Positions 22,451-34,563 of a DNA stretch of 64,000 nucleotides are shown here, in pieces. Within the stretch, counting starts at the first letter, position 1; every line of letters starts with the position of its first letter. The notes beneath the pieces are model-generated. The model saw only the letters and a program-made list of their open reading frames with translations, did not search any database and had not been told where the DNA came from. A program made the translations under genes and the position numbers. The stretch lies in assembly GCA_949358305.1 (NCBI GenBank), contig OX442317.1, positions 7,692,186-7,756,185 on the forward strand, given 5' to 3'. The stretch comes from Strigamia acuminata. Lineage: Eukaryota > Arthropoda > Chilopoda > Geophilomorpha > Linotaeniidae.

Positions 22451-25400
22451 TATAGTTTGAAAAGTTCAAAAATCAGTGAATAAAAATAAAAAAAATTCTA
22501 AAATCAGTGCATAAAAATAAAAAAAAATTCTAAAATCAGTGCACAAAAATACGCAAAACGAATTTGAATTTCACCTCCGCTTGTCGATATGCAAATATTG
22601 CGCCTATCGTGCCTGACAATAGGTCATAACACTTAACCCCATTCTAGTTTTATTATTAACATATTTTGTAATAAGGAACCATTCACCTCCATTCCAAATT
22701 CGGCCCTAACTAAATTTCCTGCTCACATGCAAAGGACGCATCGCATCCGGAATATGCTTAGCGCTCCCTCTGGATTTTCTATGGAATTTCTCTCTCCCCC
22801 TTTAGAGTTCCCACGAAGAGATGGAATGGGAAAAGAAGAGGAGGTGAAGGAGGCGGAAAGGGCAGTCTTGAGAAACAGTGAAAACTAGAAGCACGAGCTA
22901 AAGAAAAGAGAGAAAACTGCAAAAGCAGACCACATTCTCATGCATTCCAAAATTATGCCGAGCACTTCACATCGATTGGGTGGCATGGATGTTAAGGATA
23001 CATTTCGTTTTGTGCTCGGCTCGTTTGAAAATCGATCGCAAAGACTAAAGAAAATGTAACTCTCCAGCCATGCTAATTGATGCAAACGGAGCTAAAATGC
23101 TGCTAAATTAGTGTCTGACTCTGGGCTTTTTCACTGCTGACACAGCAATCGAGAAGCGAGCAAAACAATAATGCATTCTCTGCAATTACGATCATTGTGT
23201 TTTAAGTCATGCAACATCCGTATTTACACACCAAATTCCAATTAAACTAGTTATTCCCGAAAATAATCTCGTCCTATTTGCCGCAAAATATCTTCATAAA
23301 AAAATAATATACAAATTCAAAAGTACGCAAAATTTGACTTGCAGTTTGGCCGACTAAAGCTCATCCGCAGCGGCCTGGCCACAACCAATTTCCCGTACAT
23401 TTTATGCAAATAAAAATTTCACTCTTCCGGTTTCTTCCGGTGACCAGAATAAAGTTGCACATTATTTCAACATTAAAACAACAGATTACGAGTAAGTTAC
23501 CTTTATTGGTCAATCACAGTACGTTATGACATTCACAGCGCCTCCAGTGTCACAAACTAACAATCCCGAGCCCTGATTTTATTCCAAAACGACTGATTAC
23601 GCACGAAATAATCATTCGCCACAAACCTTCCATTGTAAACAGAATATGTTGAGTTTATTAAGTCCCTAGTGCGGCCATAAATGTTGTTTTACGTCTTTTC
23701 AATTGTAAATTTCTTATCTCCCATCCTTTCTTTCTTCCTTTCTTTAATTAATAGCAATAAGTATCGCAGGCATAGTTTCACTTCAATTCGCACTAATCTT
23801 TATTAATAAGTGGTCTTATAGTAAATATAAAGCAGGAAATAATGACACAGTGAGGATAAGAGGAGAAACACTTGTGCCCCCTCTGTTGACTGAGCAAATT
23901 TTATTAAAGACGATGCTGATGCAGCTCAAAGAAGCGAGGTCATGGCAGATGTGGCCTCCGGTTGCAAGTCGCTTATCTACGTCTTAATTACGTCTCTTGA
24001 TTATGCTTTTGGCATTAGGATGGCCTCTTTGCTCACTTAAATTGTGGATGCACACAAATGAGTGTTTTGCATGTAACTACCACTTTACATCAACTTTTAA
24101 CCAACTTTATTCTTTTTCCATTTCCAAACAACAAGTTTAATGAATTTCTCACAATCGTTAAAACGGGCTCCAACATAAGCCTTTATTTCCGTTCATTGCT
24201 CGCTAATTACCAAACAATCTGATATTTAAAACCTTCAATCTCATTCTAATCTCTGCTCCGCGATTATATTCCTTTTTACTGCCTTTTCATCCAATTCTTA
24301 CGTAATAAAGACGCAAAATACCAATTAATTGATTTCTTTTAATTAAAAATAAATAAATTACTCCGCTCTTTTAATATTTAATGTGTGCAAACCAAATTGC
24401 ATCCCCGTAATCAAAAAAATAAAAAAATAAAAAAAAATTAGCACACAAAAATGCATCTGCTCCTGACACACTACTTACAACTAGCTATAAAACAAGCTTC
24501 ATACATTAGTCCAATATAAACATGAAAAATCCAACCCATGCCATTGGCAGCTGACTTTTTTTATTCTCCCACAAACAGTTTTTTAAAAAAAAAATTGCAT
24601 TTTCAAACTTTCCCATACACAACACATTTACAAATTTTTCCAAAATTAAATTTGCATCTTGTTCAAACTCCATTTCCAAAACAAACCCTAAAGTGCAAAT
24701 AATGCATCATAGTCAAAACCAAAATTCCCCCCAAAAAAAATAAATAAGTAATAATAATAAACCATTATGGCATGTTTGCCCTCGTTTACTCTTCATCCAT
24801 CCCACAGAAATAAAATAGAAATAAAAAAAATCCAAATCCTACAAATTAACCATTTTTTGTGTAACCTTCAGCCTCACAATGGCCATTCACACTCAATTGA
24901 ACGTTACACACATCCGTTTCAAAGCTAAAACCATGCACTAGTACAATAACACACAAAGCACACAACTTTATGACTCGCCTAATTGACAATTACCAATAGA
25001 GCAGTGGATTTAGTTAGAGGCCTTGTAAAATATTATTTACGACCACACTAATATGCAATATCTCGCCTCGACCAGCTTTGCACTCAAGTACACACACATT
25101 TCTCATCCACCACGCTTCACTAATTATTCAAACTGCACAAACTCCGCCAATTTTTCCTCTTTTATCCGCATTGCAAAACTCCCGAAATCAATTACAATCG
25201 ACTTAGGCGCATTTTTGAGAGTTTTTATACCCAAATTCGTTATCAGTTACGCAAGTTTTACATTTTTTCTTTACAAAAAAAGCATATATTATACATATTA
25301 CATGAGTATGCGAATAGAAAGTCTTATCTAGGCAAGTGAGTTGAGTCGAAATTAGATTTCAAGCCATGCACCAACATAATAGGCAAAGTACATGTAGACT

Positions 25401-27030
25401 AATAAATCTTTCAGGCTTGGATGGATTTTGTTCATAACTGCTTTTGAATTAGCCTATTGCTTCCTCATTTTATTGCATATCTGCACTGCATTTACAATGT
25501 GATTGGATTAGTTTAGCGCCAAGAAAAATCACTTCCGCACTACACAAAACTTTGATCTTCCAAGAGAATTCCAAAACCAATATGATAATCGAAACGCTAT
25601 TTCTAAAACGATAGCAGCTTATTTTTCCCCAATTAAAATGCATTTATTTATTAATTCAGATTTAAAATCCCATTATTTAAAAAGAAATTTAAATCTGAAT
25701 TAACATGTTTCATTTTTTCTAAATTCGCAGTTTTTAATTATTTAATTATTAATTAAATAAAATTATATGTTCAATCCTCAAATTAACTGGTCGAAAAAAT
25801 TACAATAAAGCTACACTTTGTGAAATGTGACCTTAAAACATCTTACTTATCAATTAATATGATTAAAAGTAATTAATTTTGTAATAGACACGAACCCAAA
25901 CAGCCTTCAGTCAGCGCCCAGTCGTCCTTATATTTCATTATCATGTATCTAATTGGTTTTCCACCAAAATACTAACTGGTAAAAATTTCCAGTCACCATG
26001 GCGATCGGTATTTGTCGACCCCTGCCTAGAACACAGCTTCGTGTTATACCTAGATTGAAACATGCGACACTTTCAAATATGAATGGAATTTCCAAACAAT
26101 TACTCAAATGACACACAATTTCCATAGATTTGCGCACAAACAAGCAGCAGAAATGTGTTACCATTCAATGCAGCTAATGACACTCTTGCAGCGAAGATGA
26201 ATCCAATTTCATCCGCAAACCTCAATCAACCTAACCTTTTCTAACAGGCGTTTTTGTATAGATTTTTTGACTAACGACGCAAACACTTCCTGCAAAGTAC
26301 ACAAATGCAAGTGGGGAAAAAGCACGACACTCTTCATTAATCATTATCAAATTTAAAAAAAAAATTTTTTTTCAAAAAAATTCAAAATTTAATATATATT
26401 TTTTAAATTACTAGATCCCGATTTGGCACGGTTTCCCTCACCTCAGATACTTCAATATGGCAACGCAGATTGAAACTGGAAATTTACTATGAGTGAAATT
26501 TAACTCGCAGCACGACCATTGCCGCTGCCAATAAATTAATTGTCTCTCGCCTGCCATATTCGATGTAAAGATATAAAATAACCCTGCAATCATATTTCAA
26601 CAAATAATTAGTAAACCGCCAGTCAAGAATGTACCAAATATGAATTACGACACACGAAGTAATGAAAAATGTCCAAATGGTAACTCCAACTTAAACCATC
26701 CTTGAAAACGCCATTATAATATCCTATTCCAGTTTTCCTTCTTCAGTTCGTCTGCAGAAGAAATCAATGCTTAGTTTGCATTTTTATGCATAAAGCAAGT
26801 TTGAAATTAGCATAAACTTCCAATATTACAAGCATGTCTTAGTAATAAAAATACCCTAACCATAAAAAAGAAGAAAATAATAATTTAATTACAAAAAAAA
26901 ATTGAATTCCATAATTTCATAAATTAAAATAAAATATTCAAAACCTAGCAAAAATAAGATACAATAGAAGTAATTGGAAGACAGGTGTTTATAAAACCTA
27001 TTTGTTCGCATAATCGGACATTAAGTTTAC
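22451..27030. other. Long AT-rich stretch without a supported gene
   Basis: Contains A/T tracts (24410-24440, 26350-26400) and a hairpin at 25650-25703, where TTAATTCAGATTTAAA pairs with TTTAAATCTGAATTAA. Frames up to 92 codons have no domain. A pyrimidine-rich stretch with AGAGAGATGGGAAAAG-type purine tracts at 22795-22865 is otherwise unremarkable. Confidence 0.5.
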
Positions 27031-27515
27031 CCATATGGTTCAAAAATGGATCTCCATCATTTTAGCGATTTCATTTTAGCGATTTCATTTTAGCGAACAT
27101 GTCATTTTAGCGACACAAAAACCTAGGTTTAATTCCTAAGAAGGGCTAACAAGGGGGGGCGCAGCCCCACCTTGAGCCCCCCCCCCCCCCCCCGCAAACC
27201 TAACCTTACTGGTTTTTTGATGAAAGCCACTTTTTTGAGCCAGCTTGTCGCTAAAACCTAGGTTTTTGTGTCGCTAAAATGACATGTTCGCTAAAATGGG
27301 ACTTTTTTGGTAAAAATCGCTAAAATGATCGTCGCTAAAATGACTATAACCGTCAAAAATACATTGGAATTATATTGTATTGCATTTTGAAATGCATTAT
27401 TTAATGTACAAATAATATACCTACTTAATTCTGCAAAATGCTACACATTTTGGAATGCATTAAATGAAAAGCAATATATTGTAAAATATATTTTTGAATA
27501 TTTAAAAAATCGATA
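27031..27515 (+). mobile_element. AATGCATT-family TIR element, interrupted
   Basis: The left end CATATGGTTCAAAAAT and the right end AATATATTGTAAAATATATT match the termini of the intact copy at 44294. The interior GAAATGCATTATTTAATGTA is also shared. Between them, at 27053-27345, a different palindromic element is inserted, so about 190 bp of host element remain. Confidence 0.7.
27053..27345. mobile_element. Nested palindromic element with perfect 45-bp arms
   Basis: Bases 27086-27130 and 27254-27298 are exact inverted repeats of 45 bases, including the 12-base palindrome AAACCTAGGTTT and the motif TCATTTTAGCGA. Further copies of ATTTTAGCGA extend both arms outward. The centre contains GGGGGGGCGCAGCCCCACC and a run of 17 C (27177-27193). 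Perfect arms in otherwise mutated surroundings imply a recent insertion. No coding capacity. Confidence 0.88.
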
Positions 27516-28764
27516 AAAAAATCGATAAAAATCAATCAATTAATATGCGTCCATTTGAAACGCCACATTTCCTTCCTTTTCTTTATTCCGTATCCGCTTG
27601 GTCAGGTGAGTCTTCCAAGTCAGATCAAACGTGCACACGGCGCTGCGGTCAACCACTTTCCAACGTGGGTGATCTTGGCCTTCTAATGAGTCTGGGACCC
27701 TCTACGGTGGGCGTTTGACCACAATTCCTCTTTAACTAATTAGGCATGGCAGCTGAGTGCATGAGCCCCGCCTCAGTGTTGACAAACGACTTCCATCTCA
27801 TAGAAGCTGTCGTTTCAAGGTTTCACCAGAAGAAAATAACATACACTAATTTGCCTTCCCGCAGACTCCGCTGTTTGTTCTTCATCGCAAAGTTAAAAAA
27901 TATGTTTATCAGATGAAAGCTTAAAACGTCTTAATTAGATGATTATATATATTTTTTTTTTTAAAAAATAATATTAATTTTTCATTTTTAAGTAACAAAC
28001 TTAAAATGAGCAAACAAATTGTGCCCAAGTTAAATTTTAATTGCTCTTTTAAAAAGAAAAGGAAAAAAAATTGAAAATTCATGAAAATCTAAATGCAATT
28101 AGGCACTTCAACACTTGAAATGCAAGTGCAGAAGATTAAAATTTGAAACTTAATTTCATCACAGAGATCAAAGTACATGTAAAAATATTGTAACGCGGGT
28201 GCTAAAACTTTAAACACCGCTGTTATTAATCATTCACTAACATTTGGAGGCGTCGTGAAAAATTCTTACCATCAAAGTGCACTTTTACTGATTGAGGTGG
28301 ACGTAAACTAAATGCAAAAAAAAATAAATAAATAAAAATTCATGCATCCTCTTAATGCACACACATTTTATTTTTTATTTTCTTAAATTAAGGGAGAGTG
28401 AACTGAATCCAATTCTTTGCAAGCTCTCAATTTACGACCTCAGACTCAAAGAAAATGCAATAAAAGCCAAGTTGAAAACAGATATGAAATATTTCATTCG
28501 AACCCTAAAAGTATTCAATTTTGATTATTTATGACGATTTTTGCTTATTGCACAAACGTTAATAACATTTTATTCGCCTTGTATTTTGTTCCGTTAGGCT
28601 ACAAACAATAGGAAATATAATTGATCAAGTGATGCTTTATAGAACAAAACAAAGAGTGTATGCGCTTAAAACCGCACGGTAGAAGTAAAACGTCTCGACT
28701 AATTCCAGATTATCAAGTGTTCTGGGGTTGTTTTGTTCTCCGTTTGAAAATATCTAAATCGCGG
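27516..28764. other. Unique stretch with a less AT-rich island
   Basis: The segment 27600-27780 is visibly richer in G and C than its neighbours and contains splice-like signals, described among the findings. The remainder is AT-rich and featureless. Confidence 0.45.
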
Positions 28765-29110
28765 ACCTAAATTGACCAAAACGACTGAATTCAATATCTA
28801 AAATGAACAAAACTACTAAAATAAATGTCTAAATTGAACAAAACGACTAAAATAAATATCTAAATTGAACAAAACGACTAAAATAAATGTCTAAATTCAA
28901 CAAAACGACTAAAATAAATATCTAAATTGGACAAAACCACTAAAATAAATATCTAAATTGAAAAAACGACGAAAATAAATATCTAAATTGATCAAGACCC
29001 CTAAAATAAATATCAAAATTGACCGAAACGAGGAAAATTCAATATCAAAACTACGGATAAAATCTAAGTTTTGTCCATAGAACACGGGTGTTCTATTAGA
29101 TCATTTGCGA
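28765..29110 (+). repeat. 31-bp minisatellite, about 9 units, plus hairpin (HINE-like)
   Basis: The unit AAATTGAACAAAACGACTAA followed by AATAAATGTCT is nearly identical to the 18.5-kb array. It begins with ACGACTGAATTCAATATCTA, as at 13.3 kb, and is followed by AATCTAAGTTTTGTCCATAG and the hairpin AGAACACGGGTGTTCT. This is the clearest copy of the composite element. Confidence 0.85.
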
Positions 29111-30237
29111 TAATTAAAACCCGCTACGCTCCCACCACATTTTGGCATCGTTGCAACCAAACCCTTCATTACGAATGCTTACTGGCCCTTTTTATAGTCA
29201 TTACCAATCAGAAATTAGAAAGCTTTATGCACGTGCTAAGGTTCTGCCCCTGTAATTTAGTCCGTAGTTTGTGTCTTAGCTCTTCAATTAAAAAGCCTTT
29301 TACCGTTCACGCAAACATCAGCTGTGATAGAAGGAACAGATAAATTTAAATGAGAAAAAAAGAAAAAAAGAAAAAAAATCGAAATTTCCTCCAAGTGATG
29401 TATCTAAAAACCGGTTTCTAAGAGCTTTCTAATACCACGCCTACATTGTAATGGTGTATTTTGAACGGATAAAAATAAACCACATTATCATGACAAGTGT
29501 CAAGCTATTGCAAGCAATTTCTATGTAGGAGTCTTTTCAATTCCTTTACCCTCCATCTAAGAGCCCCATTCTCTCCTCATGGCTCCCATTCTCTGTGGAA
29601 TTGAGTGAAGAGGCATCTAGGAAAAGGAGGAGGAGGAAAATATCAAATGCTCATTTTTTTTTTCTTTCCCGCTGAATTGTTGGCCCCGGGAATGTGACGC
29701 CTGGCAGGCAACCTTTCCTGTCAGCCATGATAAGCTTCAATGTCCCTTGTAACGTATTGTCTGCATTGTACTTGCAAGCAATACAATGGCCTGGCATCCA
29801 TCACTTTTAAAGCAGAGATTCGGCTCAACTTGCAAATATAAAAAGTCCAATTTCAATTCGTGCTTTCTAATACGAGTCATTAGCTGCACTCATCGTTTGC
29901 TTATCCGCTCTTGAAGGTGATTTTACAAAGACAGACAGAAGACAAAAACACTTCTTCTTCTTCTTGGTTGTTTATGAGTTTATTTTTTCTTTTCACAAGT
30001 AAACAGTAATGCTTTAAATGTTGTTTACATCCGATCAACAAATAACGTTCCACTTCTCTGAACTCAACTCTGCTTTTACTCACGTTTTTTCGTAGTGGTT
30101 ACTTTCAAATTGGTTGTAAAATCCAAAACCAGGCATAAATCACTTGAAAAATCACTGTAAAGTCTGCAGCCGGTTATCTCCACGCTAAATTCCATTTTGT
30201 TGCACACGAAAACACATGGCACTAAAATTGTTTATTG
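29111..30237. other. AT-rich non-coding stretch
   Basis: A/G tracts at 29350-29380 and a CTTCTTCTTCTTCTT microsatellite at 29951-29966. No supported gene. Confidence 0.5.
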
Positions 30238-30300
30238 CAGCGCCTCTCAAAGTGGTGGTTCGCGGACCAGTGCCGGTCCACCACTTTACCGTTGAAACCC
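30238..30300 (+). mobile_element. hAT-type transposon terminus
   Basis: CAGCGCCTCTCAAAGTGGTG followed by GTTCGCGGACCAGTGCCGGTCC matches the well-known hAT pattern CAG-N-G-N-TCTCAAA...GCGGACC. Only one end is visible. No transposase frame is attached. Confidence 0.6.
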
Positions 30301-32265
30301 AAAGATTACACAGGCTTATTAGAGCCATGAACCGAGGATAACAGACATATATCCACGTGTTCAGAGCATTTTGCCACCGATGGCACCACAATATACATAT
30401 CCGCACTGTATTCTGGGATGATGTGATGATCCGGTACTGCTCTCGGTGGGTCGTGTTGGTTAGTGAAAACCAACGGAGAAATAAATGTATTCTCTTTTGG
30501 CACAAAGTGTTTTGATGTTTTTACTCTTTGAAAGCAAGCAGCAACTGATACAAACTTTTTGTTTTGATTTAAAAGGAAAACTAATATAACAAAAGAACAA
30601 TACTATGACACATAAAAATGACACACATGACATAATATACTGTAACTAAAAATAAGCACTCTTCGGATAACAAACTTAACACTATGATACTGTGACTAAC
30701 AAATATTAAATAAAACATTACATAATTTTTAATAATAATGATTAAACCCCAAACCTTACAATGACAACACGTAACAAACATGCTTAGTTGGCAAGCAATT
30801 CATGACACGTGATTGCTGTCATCCAATCAGCGCTCAGAACAACGAATAAATAGAAAATAACACACGGATACGTATCCATGTTATCTTTGGTCCGTGGTAG
30901 AGCAACGTCGAGCAGACTATACTTGCAGCTTCTGTATTTTCTCTTTTCGCCGTTTTCGACTCACATCCTGACTATAAAAGCACCCAAACCACCTAAAACA
31001 AACTTTAAATAGACTTTCTGAAAATCTGCAATTTAATCATCATGATTGATTTATACTCCATCCGCTTAAATTTCAAGTCATTAACAACACTTCTCACAGT
31101 ATCTAATTCAACCAGGCATCAATAATGCACCACCCCCTTATAAAATAAAAAAAAAAATGAAGGCAGAAGAAGAAAATAAAGATGTAGATGCGACTGGCAA
31201 ACAATTTCCGATTGATTTTGAAGGTTGCTTTATAACGGTGGAACGTGAAGGCACTTTTCATATATAATGCATCAGGAGGAAGTCACATCTGTGATCTGAT
31301 GCTACCAGGGGAAATCACATCCTTGCATAGTCTACTTGTTTTGATGCCAGCCAGAATATACTGTCAAGAACAAAAATCAATATGCAGCTAACTTTCCGCT
31401 GATTGATATTGCTCAACGACACAAAATGAATCCTCACTTATTTACGCCGAACTTCGGGGTAGGCGGAATGGCAAGACGACATTCTGCTATCTCGCACGCC
31501 GAATGCAGACTGCGAAATACGATTTCATTTCCGAAGTATGGATTTCTGGTTCCACTCGAAAGTCGAAGGTGCTGACAAATGGATTGTAATTCGCCCAGAG
31601 TTTTCCTGTGCAAGAGTCAACAAGATTTTAAAGCAAATAATCAATTTATCTGTTTTTTACCAGTCTAATCTGGCCTTATTCAATCGCAGAACAATAAAAA
31701 GCAATAAGTGCAACAACTTTAATTCTAATTTCCAGGAAAATGTCTCTACGGATTAAGGGAACTTGTGTAACCAGAACCCGAGCGCAACTTTACTAGGGGA
31801 TCAAGTACCTAAAAAAGCCAATAAAACAAAGAAAGACACAAATTATTAAAACTTAATTTCGTTTTCATTATTTTCCTCCGTTCAAAAAAGGAAAGTGTAC
31901 ACATAAATAATAATGTTTTTTAAATAAATCTGGCCACCTTGAATTGGTGACAACTGTTGAGGGACAAAAATGCTTTTTGTAACAGTTTGAAAATATGCAC
32001 ACAAGATGGCATCGCCACGGATTTTCTACTCAACAACAGATGGCCCATCAACTCTGAGAGCTAAATAAAAATAAAAACAAAAATGACATATTTTATTGAA
32101 GGATTTGAGTCGAGTCAAAGCTGCTGTACGAATAAAACACACGATACAACGATTTACCCGCTGTCTATGCCGTATCAAAACCCGCTGTGTAAACCCAACA
32201 CAGGAAGCAATCCCTCGTTTTACGCAATTAATTGCGTAAACCAAAATCGCTTAAAGTAAAATGTT
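30301..32265. other. Non-coding stretch, no supported gene
   Basis: Frames of 60 to 106 codons on both strands without domains. At 31415-31510 there is a less AT-rich segment with GCCGAACTTCGGGGTAGGCG, in which CGAACTTCG is a small hairpin. I cannot assign it. Confidence 0.45.
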
Positions 32266-32405
32266 GTTTATTTACTTTATTTTAGCCTTATTAGGCCTCA
32301 TATTAAGCTTGATACAGCTTAATAATGGCGGGAATTAGAAAATCATCAGCGCAAAATGGGATGTGCAATATGAATTTGGCATCAAGATACCAAACGCGAA
32401 ATATA
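32266..32405 (+). repeat. Dispersed GGAATTAGRAAATCAAC family, copy 2
   Basis: Blocks GTTTATTTACTTTATTTTAG, TTATTAGGCCTCATATTAAG, GGGAATTAGAAAATCATC, GCGCAAAATGGGATGTGCAA and GGCATCAAGATACCAAACGC occur in the same order as in the copies at 47241 and 61903. Confidence 0.75.
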
Positions 32406-32532
32406 GTCACAGACGACGTCATATTTACCAGAATAATAACGCCATGGATACACACAAATACACGAATTAACCACTGAAGATGACCAGAAAGGCCTTTGGT
32501 AAAAATCGCGCATTTAATTTGTCATTTAATCC

Positions 32533-32954
32533 TTTAAGCCAGGTTCATACTACGTAAACGCAATGCAAGAAAACTGACGCACCGCAAGCTGCTTGCGTCC
32601 AAAAATTCTTGACGTTGACGCCAATTCCTGCTTCAACTCCAAGTTGAAGTAAACGACGTAACGCAGGGAAAGATCTTGCGGCCAACCGATCACGATCGAC
32701 TCCAACTCTCGTCGATTCACGTCTGGTTGGCGAGACTTTGCCACATGCAAACAGGCCGCCATTTTCGGATTTTGGAACTAGTTCTAGAACTTGATTCAAT
32801 TCCAGGTTTCATTGAAACCATCCGATTGGCCAGATGCAACATCAATTGTTTCAGCTCTGGTCACACGTGCCCTACAGTGTGAACAGACTCTGCATTGCGT
32901 TTGACTAATTTTTCCTTTGCGTCTAGTGTGAACACAAGTGTGAACCTAGCTTTA
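32533..32954. mobile_element. TIR element with TTTAAGCCAGGTTCATACT ends
   Basis: The left TTTAAGCCAGGTTCATACT and the right AGTGTGAACCTAGCTTTA are inverted. Subterminal TGCGTTTGACT and CGTAAACGCAATGCA also pair approximately. The 420-bp interior has mixed-strand frames that overlap antisense and show no domain. Confidence 0.65.
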
Positions 32955-34106
32955 CGCATATGAAATAAAAATATAAACACAAATACATAACTTTCCAAAA
33001 AAATAAAAAATGTTTTTCACTTAATTGCGAAACTGTGTTCCAAATAAACTTAGTAATAAAACCTGGCAGTGGCAGTGGCAATATCCAACACCACACAACA
33101 TAGTCAATATCATAATCCACCGCACTACACAATTGTTGCAAAAATCACTTTCCAGCCACTCCATAACCCCAAACATTAATTATCTCCAACCATCTGTACA
33201 AGGCCACACGACACGAACCAATGTGTCAGAACTTTACTCTCCCCCCCCCCCCGCTTTTACTCCAACAAACTTTTTCTCCCACTTTTTCCAAAGATGGAAA
33301 CCTTGTTTAATTTCCTTTGCTACACCAAAGTGATGAAGATCCTGTGTAAAAGCAGGACAAAGAACCAATTCTGATAAAAGCACACAGCTGTCGCTCTGCC
33401 CATGCTATGAAACAGAGCAGACACCCGCGCCACAAAGGACTTATGTAATAGCTGTACTACTCTTCCCTTCCCACACTACTTAAACCCCCACGACTTCCTG
33501 AAACCCACATCCGATCAATAATTCTTTCAACTTATTATAAAAATAAATAAAAGTTAAATTAAATTTCAATCCCGGTCTCTGCGCTTTTTTTGCTACTTTT
33601 ATAACAGCAAAATCATTTTGCCCCCCCCCCCCCCACACCCCCCCTTCTATCCCCACTTTTCTTAATCAAACCAATGCTTCTATCTGGAATTTTCTTGTGG
33701 CCGGAAATTGCTTTATCCAATAAAATTAATCGATTTCAATCTTGTCTCTATATATACAATACAATGCAGAAGCCTGCGTGCTACTGCACTTGGCAGCCTG
33801 TAATCATTGTAATTTTTAACTTAGCCCAAGTCATTCACCTTTTGCAAAAGCCTTACTTGAGTGCCTTTTATTGCAATTTTTCATTAAATGCATCGGCTCG
33901 ACTATTTTAAAAAGGATTCTTAACACTTTCCAAACGTCAGGGGAAATTTAGCCGACAAAAGTGCAGGCTTAGAAACTGCTCTGCTGTGTTGTGCTATAAA
34001 AATATTGGTATGGAATAAACTATTGAATAATGAAGACATTACGCTACGGTAAATAAAATTACAAAATCCAGAGTATATTCAAAAACTGTTTTGCACTTTG
34101 CATGTT
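32955..34106. other. Non-coding stretch with C homopolymers
   Basis: C runs of 12 (33241-33252) and 14 (33621-33634) are present. Frames up to 102 codons lack domains. No gene supported. Confidence 0.5.
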
Positions 34107-34221
34107 AAACAATGCGTTTTTGGAGTTTAAAGAATGCGTTTTGGATTTTACACAATGCGTTTTGGATTTTACACAATGCGTTTTGGATTTTACACAATGC
34201 GTTTTGGATTTTACACAATAT
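34107..34221. repeat. 21-bp minisatellite AATGCGTTTTGGATTTTACAC
   Basis: Five units of 21 bases, three of them identical, beginning after CATGTTAAAC. Probably recent slippage expansion. Confidence 0.9.
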
Positions 34222-34249
34222 GCGCACTCATAAAGTCATTTAAACCAGT

Positions 34250-34563
34250 CTAAAGGCTAGTTTACAATGATGCAAATTGTTGTTCATAATCATGCAAAGC
34301 GCAGAAAATCAGTTTCATCACGCGTAAATTGTTACGAAAAAAGTGAATTGAAATTTTTCAATTCTGAATTCGCTTGTGCGATGTCACATTTTCCACAAAC
34401 AGCGCCTCATCCATTTTGAATTGAACAATGCACAGGTGTTCTGTGTATGTTTGCATCGTCTGGTTGTTCACAATTGAGCGAGTGTCGCTGCATTGTGAAC
34501 AATAACTTCGCGTAAAAATGAAATTTCGTTAGTCGCTTTGCAGCAATGTAAACTCGCCTTAAA
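34250..34563. mobile_element. TIR element with TTAAAG...GTTTACATTGTTGC ends, copy 2
   Basis: The left AAAGGCTAGTTTACAATGAT and the right GCAATGTAAACTCGCCTT are inverted repeats. The ends match the element at 3906-4258; the interiors are more diverged. Confidence 0.7.

Noticed and set aside
32545-32882. Three overlapping frames of 68 to 84 codons
   Set aside because: They lie on both strands inside a TIR element and show no transposase motif.
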